Part shown: positions 41,463 to 50,725 of the stretch, piece by piece | Position numbering within the stretch: the stretch's first letter is position 1 | Layout of the letters: the number at the start of each line of letters is the position of its first letter | Source: Capnocytophaga sp963523735 | GTDB taxonomy: Bacteria > Bacteroidota > Bacteroidia > Flavobacteriales > Flavobacteriaceae | Length of the DNA stretch: 64,000 nt | Direction: 5' to 3' | Assembly: GCA_963523735.1 (NCBI GenBank) | Contig: CAUREJ010000002.1 | Location: forward strand, 5,131-69,130 | Made by a program: the position numbers and the translations under genes | Notes under the pieces: model-generated | The model's input: only the letters and a program-made list of their open reading frames with translations | What the model was told of the DNA's origin: nothing | Database searches by the model: none

Positions 41463-41517
41463 TAAGCCTTGAAAAAAATATTTTTTTTCAAAAAGTAGCT
41501 AATTAAAAAAAACTTTG

Positions 41518-41525
41518 TACTTTTG
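41518..41525 (+). promoter_or_regulatory. -7 box of the glycogen synthase-phosphorylase gene
   Basis: TACTTTTG, 50 nt before the ATG at 41576. No clear TTG at 19-21 nt. An in-frame TTG at 41534, only 8 nt beyond the box, is therefore not the start codon. Confidence 0.6.
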
Positions 41526-41575
41526 CAACGTTATTGACTTTAATAAAAAATAGAAAAGTAGTAAACATTAATACA

Positions 41576-44500
41576 ATGAGCATTAAAAAGAAATTAAACC
41601 CTGACTATGTTTTTGAAACGAGTTGGGAAGTGTGTAACAAGGTAGGCGGCATTCATACCGTGATTGCTACTAAAGCCCCCAGTATCGTAAAACAATTCAG
41701 GAGTAAATATATCTTGATAGGTCCTGATATTTGGCAACACAATGAAAATAAGGAATTTGTTGAAAATCCTGACCTTTTTAAGTCTTGGCGTGCTAAAGCA
41801 GCTACCGAAGGATTGCGCGTACGTGTAGGTAATTGGAAAATAGAAGGTAACCCTATCGTTATCCTTGTAGATTTTTCTCATTATATTAGTTCAAAAAATG
41901 ATATTCTACGCTATTATTGGGATAACTATAAACTCGACTCTTTTAATAGTTCGTGGGACTATGTGGAATCCGTTCTTTTTGGTTACGCAGTAGGAAAGGT
42001 AATTGAAAGTTTTGTTAAATTCAATACCGCTTCACGCGAAAACGTTATATGCCACTTCCACGAATGGATGACAGGTGCGGGACTTCTTTACATAGAAAAT
42101 AAGATGCCTAAAATAGGCTCTGTTTTCACTACGCACGCTACAGTAGTAGGTCGGTCAGTTGCAGGGAATGGATACCCTCTTTACAACGAAATGAAAAACT
42201 ATAACCCTGAAGAAATGGCTTACCGCTTTGGGGTACAACACAAACATCTGCTTGAAAAAGAAACGGCTAAAGTAGCCGACTGCTTTACTACCGTAAGTGA
42301 AATTACTGCCCAAGAAGCACTACACTTCTTAAAACGAAAAACAGATATTATCACTCCTAACGGATTTGAAAACAAAATAATACCTGCTGAAAAAGATTTT
42401 GCTGCTAAACGCTCGGAAGCTAAACAAACACTTGTAAATGTGGCTCAAGCCTTAGTAGGTTTGCCCGTAAAAGCTGATACTAAAATAGTAGCTATTAGCG
42501 GTAGATATGAGTTCCGCAACAAAGGTATCGATGCCTTTATAGATGCGCTTGGTGCTCTTAACAGAAATCCTAAAAACAAAAAAGAACTATTAGCTTATAT
42601 CCTTATCCCTACCGCTCACGATGCTCCTAACCAAGGATTGTTACACAACTTGGCAACCCCTCATCAGCCTGTAGATAATGAACAAAAACACCTTACTCAC
42701 ATCTTGCCTGATGCTTACCACGATGTGATAATGAGTCGTATTTATGAGCAACAACTTTTTAACCGCAAAGAAGATAAAGTAAAAGTAATATTCTGCCCAA
42801 GCTATCTTAATGGTTATGACGGGGTGTTTAACCTTAGTTACTATGACCTGCTAATGGGCTTGGATAGTACTGTATTCCCTTCATACTATGAACCATGGGG
42901 CTATACTCCGCTGGAAAGTCTTGCTTTCCGCGTGCCTACTATTACAACCTCTTTGGCTGGTTTTGGTAAATGGGTGAACGATTATTACCCTGAAAAACAA
43001 ACTGCTATAAAGGTTATAGAACGCAATGATAGCAATTATGGCGATGTGGTAAGTGCTATAGTGAAAGATATTACAGTGCTGTTAGACAGCAAAGAAGCCG
43101 ACTTAGAGGCTCGGCGTACTACAGCTGCTAAAGTAGCCGATATTGCCTTGTGGAAAAACCTTGTGCAGTACTACATCAAGAGTTACGAACTTACCCTTGA
43201 GAATATTGAAGACCGCGTAGAAAAACTGCCTCCTATAGAAACCGAAGGAGTAGCTTACCTTGAAAAATCAAAAGTAGTGAACAGCCCTAACTGGCGCAGT
43301 GTTATTATTCACCGTGCTATCCCCGAAGCACTACAACCTCTTGAAGAACTGGCTAAAAACCTTTGGTGGTGCTGGAACGACGAGGCTTATGAGGTATTCA
43401 AATACATTGATAAAGAAAAATGGATTGAGGTACGCAAAAACCCTATAGCCCTACTCGATAGCATTTCACTAAAACGCTATAAAGAGTTAGAGCAGGATAA
43501 CGTGTTTATGAGAAACCTCTCAAAGGTATATGCCGATTTCCAAGAATATATGGCTAAAAAAGCTGAAATGATAAGTCCTTCGGTTTCATACTTTAGTATG
43601 GAATACGGCTTGCATTCATCATTGAAAATATATTCAGGAGGTTTGGGTATCTTAGCTGGTGACTACCTAAAAGAAGCCAGTGATAAGGCTACCAAAATTA
43701 CAGGGGTTGGCTTGCTATACCGCTATGGTTATTTCTCTCAAAAACTATCCTCGGCAGGTAACCAAGAGGCAGATTACGAAGCTCAAGACTTCTCCAAAAT
43801 ACCTGTTACCCCTGTTACCGATGAAACAGGTAAGTGGATTATTGTATCAATCGACCTGCCAGGGCGTACTCTCTACGCTCGTGTATGGCGCGTTGATGTA
43901 GGTCGTATAGAGTTGTATTTGCTTGATACTGACTTTGAGAACAACCGTGATGACGACCGCTCTATCACTCACCACCTATACGGAGGAAACTGGGAAAACC
44001 GACTTAAGCAAGAAATGCTTTTAGGCTTAGGAGGTATCAAAATGTTGCGTAAGCTGGGTATTGATAGTGATATTTACCACTGCAATGAAGGACACGCTGC
44101 ATTTATAGGGTTAGAACGCCTTAGCGAGTATATCCAAAATAATAACCTTACCTTCTCAGAAGCTATGGAAGTAGTACGTGCTTCCTCTCTGTTCACTACA
44201 CACACACCAGTGCCTGCTGGTCACGATGCTTTTGAAGAAGGCTTATTACGCGCTTACTTAGCTACTTATGCCGATAAATTGCACGTAAGCTGGGAACAAA
44301 TATTAGCTTTAGGAAAAATAAACTTAGAAAACCCTCACGAAAAATTCTCGATGAGTAACTTGGCAGCTAACCTGTCACAAGAAGTGAACGGGGTGAGCTG
44401 GCTACACGGTGAGGTAAGTAAAGATATACTAAAAGACTTATGGCCAGGCTATATGCCAGAAGAGTTGCATATTAGTTATGTGACCAATGGGGTACACCAG

Positions 44501-45817
44501 CCTACTTGGACTGCTGGTTTGTGGAAAGAAGTAGAAAATGAAGTGTTTGGTAAGGACTACAAAACACATCACTACGACCCTAAGAGTTTTGAAGGTATCT
44601 ATAAAGTATCTGACCAACGTGTGTGGGAAATAAAAACAGCTCTTCGCTCAAAACTATTGCGCAGAGTAGAACAAAAATTGCGTTTGGAGAAAAATACTCC
44701 TTACTTCTCACCACGTCAGTTAGTTGAAATTAAGGAAAACTTACGTGAAGATATTCTTACAATAGGTTTTGCACGCCGTTTTGCTACCTATAAACGCGCT
44801 CACTTGCTATTCACTAACATTGAGCGTTTGGATAGAATAATTAATAACCCTGAACGCCCTGTACAGTTTATCTTTGCGGGTAAAGCGCACCCAGCCGATA
44901 AAGCAGGTCAGGACTTGATTAAAAATATAGTGGAAATATCAAAATTACCACAGTTTTTAGGTAAAATATTGTTCATACCAAACTACGATATGGAGTTAGC
45001 ACGCCATATGGTTCAAGGGGTGGATGTGTGGATGAATACCCCTACACGTCCGTTAGAAGCCTCTGGTACAAGTGGTGAGAAAGCAGCAATGAATGGTACT
45101 ATGCACTTTAGCGTACTTGATGGTTGGTGGGTAGAAGGTTATAGAGAAGATGCAGGATGGGCATTGCCTATGGAACGCGCCTACGAAAATCAACAGTACC
45201 AAGATGAAATGGATGCTGAAATGATTTACAATATCATTGAGGACGAAATAGCACCTATATTCTACGACAAGAATAAAGATGGTATCTCATCACGTTGGTG
45301 TGCTTTAATTAAGAATACTATTGCTAAGGTAGCGGTGAACTTCACTACTACCCGTATGCTTACCGATTACGAAAATCAATACTACTATCCTATGACCGAG
45401 CGCGTAACTAAAATTAAAAACAACCAGTTTGCGTTGGCTATTGAGCTATCTGACTGGAAGAGAAAGGTTACACAAGAATGGGATAATATTAAAGTAATCG
45501 ATTTTAAAGTGCCTAATCGTAATGAACAACTCATCTCTATAGGTAAAACATATAAAGGTGAAATAACTTTAGATGTAGCAGATTTAAGTCCTGAGGATAT
45601 AGGAGTAGAGTTGGTATTGGCTGAACAAAAAGATGATAAATTGAAAGTGTTATCAACTAGTGAGTTCACCTTGGCATATCACGAAGGTACTCGTGCTACC
45701 TATCAGTTAGAAATAGCATCTGAGTATCCAGGAGCTTTGCAATTAGCAATGCGCATATTCCCTAAAAACGAACTTTTGCCCCACCGTCAGGATTTTGCAT
45801 TAGTAAAATGGCTTTAA
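41576..45817 (+). CDS. Fused glycogen synthase (GT3) - alpha-glucan phosphorylase (GT35)
   Basis: 1413 residues from the ATG at 41576 (MSIKKKLNPDYVFETSWEVC). Residues 1 to about 550 look like the eukaryote-type GT3 glycogen synthase: FETSWEVCNKVGGIHTVIAT, CHFHEWMTGAG, VFTTHATVVGRS and, at the C-terminal side, FPSYYEPWGYTPLESLAF. From about 570 a GT35 glucan phosphorylase follows: YFSMEYGLHSSLKIYSGGLG, LYHLYGG-type region HHLYGGNWENRLKQE, and EASGTSGEKAAMNGTMHFS, with the PLP-binding Lys. The first half extends alpha-1,4-glucan and the second releases glucose 1-phosphate, so one chain joins synthesis and breakdown. Similar fusions are known in Bacteroidota. Confidence 0.93.
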   Translation: MSIKKKLNPDYVFETSWEVCNKVGGIHTVIATKAPSIVKQFRSKYILIGPDIWQHNENKEFVENPDLFKSWRAKAATEGLRVRVGNWKIEGNPIVILVDFSHYISSKNDILRYYWDNYKLDSFNSSWDYVESVLFGYAVGKVIESFVKFNTASRENVICHFHEWMTGAGLLYIENKMPKIGSVFTTHATVVGRSVAGNGYPLYNEMKNYNPEEMAYRFGVQHKHLLEKETAKVADCFTTVSEITAQEALHFLKRKTDIITPNGFENKIIPAEKDFAAKRSEAKQTLVNVAQALVGLPVKADTKIVAISGRYEFRNKGIDAFIDALGALNRNPKNKKELLAYILIPTAHDAPNQGLLHNLATPHQPVDNEQKHLTHILPDAYHDVIMSRIYEQQLFNRKEDKVKVIFCPSYLNGYDGVFNLSYYDLLMGLDSTVFPSYYEPWGYTPLESLAFRVPTITTSLAGFGKWVNDYYPEKQTAIKVIERNDSNYGDVVSAIVKDITVLLDSKEADLEARRTTAAKVADIALWKNLVQYYIKSYELTLENIEDRVEKLPPIETEGVAYLEKSKVVNSPNWRSVIIHRAIPEALQPLEELAKNLWWCWNDEAYEVFKYIDKEKWIEVRKNPIALLDSISLKRYKELEQDNVFMRNLSKVYADFQEYMAKKAEMISPSVSYFSMEYGLHSSLKIYSGGLGILAGDYLKEASDKATKITGVGLLYRYGYFSQKLSSAGNQEADYEAQDFSKIPVTPVTDETGKWIIVSIDLPGRTLYARVWRVDVGRIELYLLDTDFENNRDDDRSITHHLYGGNWENRLKQEMLLGLGGIKMLRKLGIDSDIYHCNEGHAAFIGLERLSEYIQNNNLTFSEAMEVVRASSLFTTHTPVPAGHDAFEEGLLRAYLATYADKLHVSWEQILALGKINLENPHEKFSMSNLAANLSQEVNGVSWLHGEVSKDILKDLWPGYMPEELHISYVTNGVHQPTWTAGLWKEVENEVFGKDYKTHHYDPKSFEGIYKVSDQRVWEIKTALRSKLLRRVEQKLRLEKNTPYFSPRQLVEIKENLREDILTIGFARRFATYKRAHLLFTNIERLDRIINNPERPVQFIFAGKAHPADKAGQDLIKNIVEISKLPQFLGKILFIPNYDMELARHMVQGVDVWMNTPTRPLEASGTSGEKAAMNGTMHFSVLDGWWVEGYREDAGWALPMERAYENQQYQDEMDAEMIYNIIEDEIAPIFYDKNKDGISSRWCALIKNTIAKVAVNFTTTRMLTDYENQYYYPMTERVTKIKNNQFALAIELSDWKRKVTQEWDNIKVIDFKVPNRNEQLISIGKTYKGEITLDVADLSPEDIGVELVLAEQKDDKLKVLSTSEFTLAYHEGTRATYQLEIASEYPGALQLAMRIFPKNELLPHRQDFALVKWL

Positions 45818-45914
45818 TTTCGTGTGAAAAGCGCTAAATAAGAAAAATAATTATAAACGAGCAATTGTAGTAAATATTTGATAATCAACTACTAAGATGG
45901 TTAATTTTAGGTAG

Positions 45915-45930
45915 TTGTTAAATTTAACAA
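45915..45930. promoter_or_regulatory. Perfect 16-bp palindrome upstream of the OmpA gene
   Basis: TTGTTAAATTTAACAA, 44 nt upstream of the -7 box. Symmetry and position suit a regulator binding site, though AT-richness makes chance occurrence possible. Confidence 0.45.
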
Positions 45931-45973
45931 AAAAAAAGTTGTAATAAAATTTAACTGTATTAAAAATATTGTC

Positions 45974-45981
45974 TATATTTG
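45974..45981 (+). promoter_or_regulatory. -7 box of the OmpA-family gene
   Basis: TATATTTG, 38 nt before the ATG; no TTG at normal spacing. Confidence 0.6.
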
Positions 45982-46019
45982 CACCAAAATTAAAATAGTA
46001 ATCAAATTCATTTTTTAGT

Positions 46020-47384
46020 ATGAAGAAAATCAAAGTAACTTTATTTGCTTTGGCTGCTGCTTTTACAGTAGGGGCACAAGCACAAGATGAAAACAATCCT
46101 TGGCAAATAGGATTTGGAGTAAATTCCGTTGATATCCGTACTCCTATGGATTTTGGATATGTTATCAAAGACTGGGGAGGGCCAAGTGATATCAACATTC
46201 TTCCTGCAGTATCACGTCTTTCAGTAGGTAGATACATTGGTAAAGGTTTTTCTGCTGAAATTTCAGGATCATTGAACAAAATCGAAAAAGGTTTTGGATA
46301 CAATAAAGATCTTGATAACAAAGTAGACCAATCATTCTGGGCTATTAACTTAGCTGGTCAGTACCACTTAAATACCCTTTGGAGTGGTGCAAGATGGTTT
46401 GATCCTTACGCTCAAGTAGGTTTCGGTTATGCAGCTATTGATAACACTGGTAAATTCCGTACCCTTGTAGGTGGAGGTTCTAACTTCTGGTTTACCGACA
46501 ACATCGGTATTAACTTGCAAACTGCTTACCACCCAACAATGAAGTCTGAATCACAAGAAAACTACTTTCAACACGCTTTAGGTGTTACTATCAAATTCGG
46601 TAAACAAGATAAAGATGGTGACGGTGTAGCTGATAAAGACGACCAATGTCCAGATGTACCAGGTCTTGCATCTCTTAACGGTTGTCCTGATGCTGATGGC
46701 GATGGTATTGCTGACAAAGATGACGCTTGTCCAGATGAAGCTGGTTTAGCTGAATTTAAAGGTTGCCCTGATACCGATAATGATGGTATTGCCGATAAAG
46801 ATGACGCTTGCCCTGAAGTAGCTGGCTTGAAAGAATTTAACGGTTGTCCTGATACCGATGGTGATGGTGTAGCTGATAAAGATGACAAATGTTCAAATGT
46901 AAAAGGTCCTAAAGAAAATAATGGTTGCCCTTGGCCAGATCGTGATGGTGATGGTGTACTTGATAAAGACGACGAATGCGTAGATGTACCTGGTCCTGCT
47001 TCTAACAACGGTTGCCCTGAAGTAACTCAAGAAGTACAAAAGAAATTGAATGACTTTGCTCGTACTATCTTGTTTGATGTGAACAAAGCTACTATCCGTC
47101 CTGAATCAGCTACTGTATTGAACAACATCGTTAATGTATTGAACGAATACAAAAACGCTAAATTCTCAGTAGAAGGTTATACTGATACCAGTGGTAACAA
47201 AGCTAAAAACCAAAAACTTTCTGAAGAAAGAGCTTACTCTGTTAAAGCTTACCTCGTAGATAAAGGTATCAACCCTGCTCGTCTTTCTGCTAAAGGTTTT
47301 GGTCCAGAAAAACCAATTGCGTCTAACAAAACTAACAAAGGTAGAGAACTCAACCGTCGTGTTGAAATCAACTTGGTAAAATAA
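46020..47384 (+). CDS. OmpA-family outer-membrane protein with TSP3 repeats
   Basis: 454 residues. Signal peptide (MKKIKVTLFALAAAFTVGAQA). Residues about 22-195 form a beta-barrel porin-like domain (FGYAAIDNTGKFRTLVGGGS and so on). About 199-325 hold a run of thrombospondin type 3 calcium-binding repeats (DKDGDGVADKDDQCPD, DADGDGIADKDDACPD and so on). The C-terminal OmpA domain (TILFDVNKATIRPESATVL, EGYTDTSGNKAKNQKLSEER, NRRVEINLVK) binds peptidoglycan, anchoring the outer membrane to the wall. Expected to be abundant. Codon use is noticeably regular (many AAC, GGT), consistent with high expression. Confidence 0.96.
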   Translation: MKKIKVTLFALAAAFTVGAQAQDENNPWQIGFGVNSVDIRTPMDFGYVIKDWGGPSDINILPAVSRLSVGRYIGKGFSAEISGSLNKIEKGFGYNKDLDNKVDQSFWAINLAGQYHLNTLWSGARWFDPYAQVGFGYAAIDNTGKFRTLVGGGSNFWFTDNIGINLQTAYHPTMKSESQENYFQHALGVTIKFGKQDKDGDGVADKDDQCPDVPGLASLNGCPDADGDGIADKDDACPDEAGLAEFKGCPDTDNDGIADKDDACPEVAGLKEFNGCPDTDGDGVADKDDKCSNVKGPKENNGCPWPDRDGDGVLDKDDECVDVPGPASNNGCPEVTQEVQKKLNDFARTILFDVNKATIRPESATVLNNIVNVLNEYKNAKFSVEGYTDTSGNKAKNQKLSEERAYSVKAYLVDKGINPARLSAKGFGPEKPIASNKTNKGRELNRRVEINLVK

Positions 47385-47414
47385 TAAAAAACATTGTTTT
47401 CATCTTTAAAAAAT

Positions 47415-47444
47415 AAAAAGGCTGCCACAATGGTAGCCTTTTTT
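47415..47444 (+). terminator. Terminator after the OmpA gene
   Basis: 13-bp stem (AAAAAGGCTGCCA, one G-T pair) with a 3-nt loop and a T tract. Confidence 0.9.
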
Positions 47445-47475
47445 ATTCACAATTATTAATTGTTAATAGCTTCCT

Positions 47476-49266
47476 GTGACTCCTATTGAACTTCAACTAC
47501 AAACCTTACCTACTAACCCTGGTGTCTATCAGTTTTACGATGCTGATGAGGTGCTTATTTATGTGGGAAAGGCAATAAATCTGAAAAAAAGAGTTTCATC
47601 GTACTTTCAAAAAGTACACGACAATGCTAAAACACGTGTTTTGGTAAAGAAAATTGTGCGTATAGAGCATATAGTAGTAGCTACTGAAAGTGATGCCTTA
47701 CTCTTAGAAAATAACCTTATTAAGAAGTATCAGCCGCGCTATAACATACTGCTGAAAGATGATAAAAGCTATCCGTGGATATGTGTGAAAAAAGAGCGTT
47801 TCCCTCGTGTATTCTTAACAAGGCGTATGGTCAAAGATGGCTCATTGTACTTTGGCCCTTATACTAGTATGAAAACAGTACATACTCTGTTAGACCTCTT
47901 TAAAGAACTTTTCCCTTTGCGTACTTGTGCTTATGACCTTTCGTTACAAAATATACAAAACCATAAGTTTAAAGCATGCTTAGAATATCACTTGAAAAAC
48001 TGTAAGGGTGCCTGTGAAGGATTACAAACTGAAGAAGATTACAATGAAAATATTCGGCAAATAATAGAAATACTAAAAGGGAATTTTAAAGATACAGTTA
48101 AGCGTTTTAAAGAAGAAATGCTTTCACTTGCTGCCGATTTGCGCTTTGAAGAAGCTCAGGTCATAAAAGAAAAACTTGAGGTATTGGAGAAGTATCAAGC
48201 AAAATCGACGATTGTGAGTAGTAAAATTAGCAATGTAGATGTATTTACTATTGTATCGGATGAAGAATATGCCTATGTAAACTTTTTGCAAGTGGCTTAT
48301 GGGGCTATTGTTAGGGCTCATACTATTGAAATTAAGAAGAAACTTGAAGAAACTGACCGTGAACTGTTAGAATATGCTATTATAGATATCAGAGAGCGGT
48401 TTTTCTCTGCATCTAAAGAAATTATTGTTCCTTTTGAGGTAACTCTTGCCGAGGGACTCCTGCTGACGATTCCTAAGTTGGGTGAGAAAAAACAACTCTT
48501 AGAACTCTCTGAACGCAATGCAAAACACCTTAGGCAAGACAGATTTAAACAAGAGAAGATATTAGACCCTGAACGTCATACAAATAGGATATTAACACAA
48601 ATGCAGCGTGATTTACACCTTGCTGTGCCTCCGGTGCATATTGAGTGTTTTGACAACTCAAACATTCAGGGTACAAATCCTGTGTCGGCTTGTGTGGTGT
48701 TCAAGAATGCAAAGCCAAGCAAGAAAGACTATAGGCATTTTAATGTGAAAACGGTAGAGGGGCCTAATGATTTTGCTTCGATGGAAGAGGCTGTTTTTAG
48801 GCGTTATCGCCGTTTGTTAGATGAACAACAGCCTTTGCCTCAGCTTATCATTATAGATGGTGGCAAAGGACAACTTTCGTCGGCATTGAAAGCTTTAGAG
48901 CAGTTAGAGCTAAGGGGTAAGATAGCTGTCATTAGTATAGCCGAACGTTTGGAGGAGATTTATTTCCCTGAAGATAGTGTACCCTTGTATTTAGACAAAC
49001 GCTCCGAAACTTTACGGATAATACAGCAGTTACGTGATGAGGCACACCGTTTTGGAATTACTTTCCATAGGCAGAAACGAAGTAATGCCGCTATAGTCTC
49101 GGAATTGGACAATGTGCAGGGTATAGGAGCTAAAACTAAAGAAACTTTGTTACAGCACTTCAAGTCGGTGAAGAGAATACGAGAGGCTACCGAAGAGGAA
49201 TTGGTAAAGGTAGTAGGATTTAGAGGGAAAAAGGTGTATGAATACTTTTCGTCAATCAATCACTAA
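47476..49266 (+). CDS. uvrC: UvrABC excinuclease subunit C
   Basis: 596 residues with a GTG start at 47476 (GTG ACT CCT, giving MTPIELQLQTL). The N-terminal GIY-YIG nuclease is clear: PGVYQFYDADEVLIYVGKAI (about 14-33). A UVR motif lies at about 205-240 (EEMLSLAADLRFEEAQVIKE), then the RNase H-like UvrC domain (ECFDNSNIQGTNPVSACVVF, and IIDGGKGQLSSALKAL), then helix-hairpin-helix motifs at the end (NVQGIGAKTKETLLQHF). It makes both incisions around bulky DNA lesions after UvrA/UvrB. It lies alone between OmpA and folA; its terminator overlaps the folA 3' end. Confidence 0.97.
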   Translation: MTPIELQLQTLPTNPGVYQFYDADEVLIYVGKAINLKKRVSSYFQKVHDNAKTRVLVKKIVRIEHIVVATESDALLLENNLIKKYQPRYNILLKDDKSYPWICVKKERFPRVFLTRRMVKDGSLYFGPYTSMKTVHTLLDLFKELFPLRTCAYDLSLQNIQNHKFKACLEYHLKNCKGACEGLQTEEDYNENIRQIIEILKGNFKDTVKRFKEEMLSLAADLRFEEAQVIKEKLEVLEKYQAKSTIVSSKISNVDVFTIVSDEEYAYVNFLQVAYGAIVRAHTIEIKKKLEETDRELLEYAIIDIRERFFSASKEIIVPFEVTLAEGLLLTIPKLGEKKQLLELSERNAKHLRQDRFKQEKILDPERHTNRILTQMQRDLHLAVPPVHIECFDNSNIQGTNPVSACVVFKNAKPSKKDYRHFNVKTVEGPNDFASMEEAVFRRYRRLLDEQQPLPQLIIIDGGKGQLSSALKALEQLELRGKIAVISIAERLEEIYFPEDSVPLYLDKRSETLRIIQQLRDEAHRFGITFHRQKRSNAAIVSELDNVQGIGAKTKETLLQHFKSVKRIREATEEELVKVVGFRGKKVYEYFSSINH

Positions 49267-49284
49267 TAATTGATTAATTACAGG

Positions 49285-49319
49285 AAAAGGCTGCTCAAGG
49301 AGTTTGGGCAGCCTTTTTT
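49285..49319. terminator. Terminator of uvrC overlapping the 3' coding end of folA
   Basis: AAAAGGCTGC pairs with GCAGCCTTTT across a 12-16 nt loop, with T and A runs on either side. The folA stop is at 49295-49297, so the hairpin contains the last folA codons. Confidence 0.8.
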
Positions 49320-49819
49320 ATGCTTTTATTTTTCCTTAAATAGGTTTCAAAAGTGAATGAATAGAGATGTTTCTCATCGGGGGAATGATTCTCTGAGGAG
49401 GTTATCTGCCACTCTGAGGAGGGGATTGTTGGGAAAAAAACATTGGCTTGGGCAAAGGAGTGATGTACCCGTGTAAGCTCTATTTTATCGGCTAAAGGGA
49501 GTGCTTGGGCATAGATTTCACCACCACCGATGATGTATGGCTCAGGGTCGGTAGTAAGGGCGAGGGTTATTGCCTCGGCTAAGCTACCTACAACGGCTAC
49601 GCCCTCGGGGACTTGGTAGTTGGATTGGCGTGTGATAACGATATGCTTTCGGTTAGGAAGTGGCTTAGCGAAAGTTTCAAAGGTTTTTCGCCCCATAATG
49701 ATACAATGCCCTGTGGTGAGGGTTTTGAAGTGCTTAAAATCGTTGGGGAGGTGCCATAAAAGCTGGCTACCTTGCCCTATAGCGTTGTTATTATCGGCAG
49801 CGGCAATGAGCGTTATCAT
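49295..49819 (-). CDS. folA: Dihydrofolate reductase
   Basis: 174 residues. MITLIAAADNNNAIGQGSQLLWHLPNDFKHF is the standard start, with catalytic Asp in LPNDFKHF. GHCIIMGRKTFETF and IIGGGEIYAQALPLADKIEL bind NADPH and substrate. The enzyme reduces dihydrofolate to tetrahydrofolate. The usual length is about 160-170; the last ten residues (NKSIKKAAQTP) are encoded within the shared terminator hairpin and may be a drifting tail. The start codon overlaps the stop of the 2TM gene by 1 nt. thyA is not in the window. Confidence 0.95.
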   Translation of the reverse strand: MITLIAAADNNNAIGQGSQLLWHLPNDFKHFKTLTTGHCIIMGRKTFETFAKPLPNRKHIVITRQSNYQVPEGVAVVGSLAEAITLALTTDPEPYIIGGGEIYAQALPLADKIELTRVHHSFAQANVFFPTIPSSEWQITSSENHSPDEKHLYSFTFETYLRKNKSIKKAAQTP

Positions 49820-50217
49820 TAGGGGGCAGGTATTAGGGGGGCTTCTAATTGTTTTTTAGCTTGTTCTTTTTGTAGTTCAAACTCTTTTTCGATAGCAGCT
49901 TGCATCTGGATAATTTTTTGTTGTTGCACTTCAATAAGTTTTTGACGTTGTTTTTGTTGCCATTCTTTGCCTAAGAAAGGGTGGAATACAAAAACGTCCA
50001 TAGCGTGCCAACCCCAAAAGAATAACCAAACAAAGGTCAGCCATAAGTACCAATCGTATTGGGGGGTAAAGTTCAGCAGCTTGTTAGCTACGAAAAAGAA
50101 TACACTACCTAAGGCAAATACACCGAAGTGGATGTATAGGCGGCGTTTGCGTTTTAAGTATGTTTCAGCAGTTTTGAATAGCTGATATTGTTCTTGTGAT
50201 AATTGGGCGTTTTCCAT
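49819..50217 (-). CDS. 2TM domain protein
   Basis: 132 residues. Two hydrophobic helices (LYIHFGVFALGSVFFFVANK and WYLWLTFVWLFFWGWHAMDV) lie between a charged N-terminal helix and a Gln/Glu/Lys-rich coiled-coil tail (EKEFELQKEQAKKQLEAP). The pattern with FVWLFFWGWH is the flavobacterial 2TM domain, sometimes found in LytTR histidine-kinase-like proteins. No catalytic motif. Upstream of folA and overlapping it by 1 nt, hence coupled. A TACATTTG box at 50247-50254 is its likely -7 element. Function unknown. Confidence 0.85.
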   Translation of the reverse strand: MENAQLSQEQYQLFKTAETYLKRKRRLYIHFGVFALGSVFFFVANKLLNFTPQYDWYLWLTFVWLFFWGWHAMDVFVFHPFLGKEWQQKQRQKLIEVQQQKIIQMQAAIEKEFELQKEQAKKQLEAPLIPAP

Positions 50218-50246
50218 CTCTTATTTTAAATTAAGTTTTCAGGTTG

Positions 50247-50254
50247 CAAATGTA
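50247..50254 (-). promoter_or_regulatory. -7 box of the 2TM-folA operon
   Basis: TACATTTG on the minus strand, 29 nt before the ATG. The -33 element is not clear. Confidence 0.5.
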
Positions 50255-50416
50255 CAAAATAATTGTCAATTATGTATAAAGGCTGTCCCAAAAAATTATT
50301 TTATTTTTTAAGCAGCTGTTCCTTTGTGAAAAGCAGGGGCTTACCTAAAATATTTGGTTTTATATGTTTCTATGTGTATAATGTTAGTCAGTAAATCAGC
50401 AGGTTAGTTGATAAGA

Positions 50417-50450
50417 AAATCCCCGTGCAGCTATTCACTATACGGGGAGT
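50417..50450 (-). terminator. Terminator downstream of the decayed reductase
   Basis: TCCCCGT (50420-50426) and its complement (50442-50448) with a partly paired 15-nt loop; on the minus strand it is followed by TTTTC. It lies about 25 nt beyond the stop of the gene remnant at 50476. Confidence 0.65.
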
Positions 50451-50475
50451 TGTTTTATTATGTGTCGTCCTACGA

Positions 50476-50640
50476 CTAAAACCTAACCACTACTTTTCCT
50501 TTGGCTCTTCCTTTGCTCATATAGTCAAAGGCTTCAGCTATTTGGTCAAAAGGAAAAACTTTATCGGTTACAGGGCGAAGATTCCCGCTTTCAATCAGCT
50601 GACTTATTTGGGTGAGTTGTGCGCCATTGGCTCGCATAAA
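50476..50640 (-). pseudogene. C-terminal remnant of a zinc-type alcohol dehydrogenase / quinone reductase (MDR family)
   Basis: About 54 codons remain, from FMRANGAQLTQISQLIESGN to AFDYMSKGRAKGKVVVRF and a stop at 50476. The ending (LRPVTDKVFPFDQIAEAFDY, then GRAKGKVVVRF) is that of MDR-superfamily NADPH-dependent reductases, normally about 310-340 residues. The catalytic and Rossmann parts are missing, and sequence upstream of 50640 does not continue the protein. A terminator for the old gene is still in place. Between 50658 and 50735 another short protein-like frame (LDPHYLAGRKRSEELMRKFA) is present and may be a second remnant. Confidence 0.75.
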
Positions 50641-50725
50641 TAAAAACTCATTAGTTCTTACTTAGCAAATTTTCTCATTAGCTCTTCCGAGCGTTTGCGT
50701 CCTGCCAAATAATGAGGGTCAAGAG

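Noticed and set aside
40661..41491. 276-residue frame on the minus strand across the KID repeats
   Set aside because: It is the antisense of the 33-bp repeats. Its Ile/Leu/Ser-rich repeats mirror the KID units, it lacks a promoter, and the + strand frame has a promoter, a sensible head and a membrane tail.
46568..47008. 146-residue Ser/Pro-rich frame on the minus strand
   Set aside because: It is the antisense of the TSP3 repeats of the OmpA gene.
50281..50300. GGCTGTCCCAAAA string as an insertion sequence end
   Set aside because: It resembles ends of some insertion sequences, but no matching second end, transposase fragment or target duplication was found.
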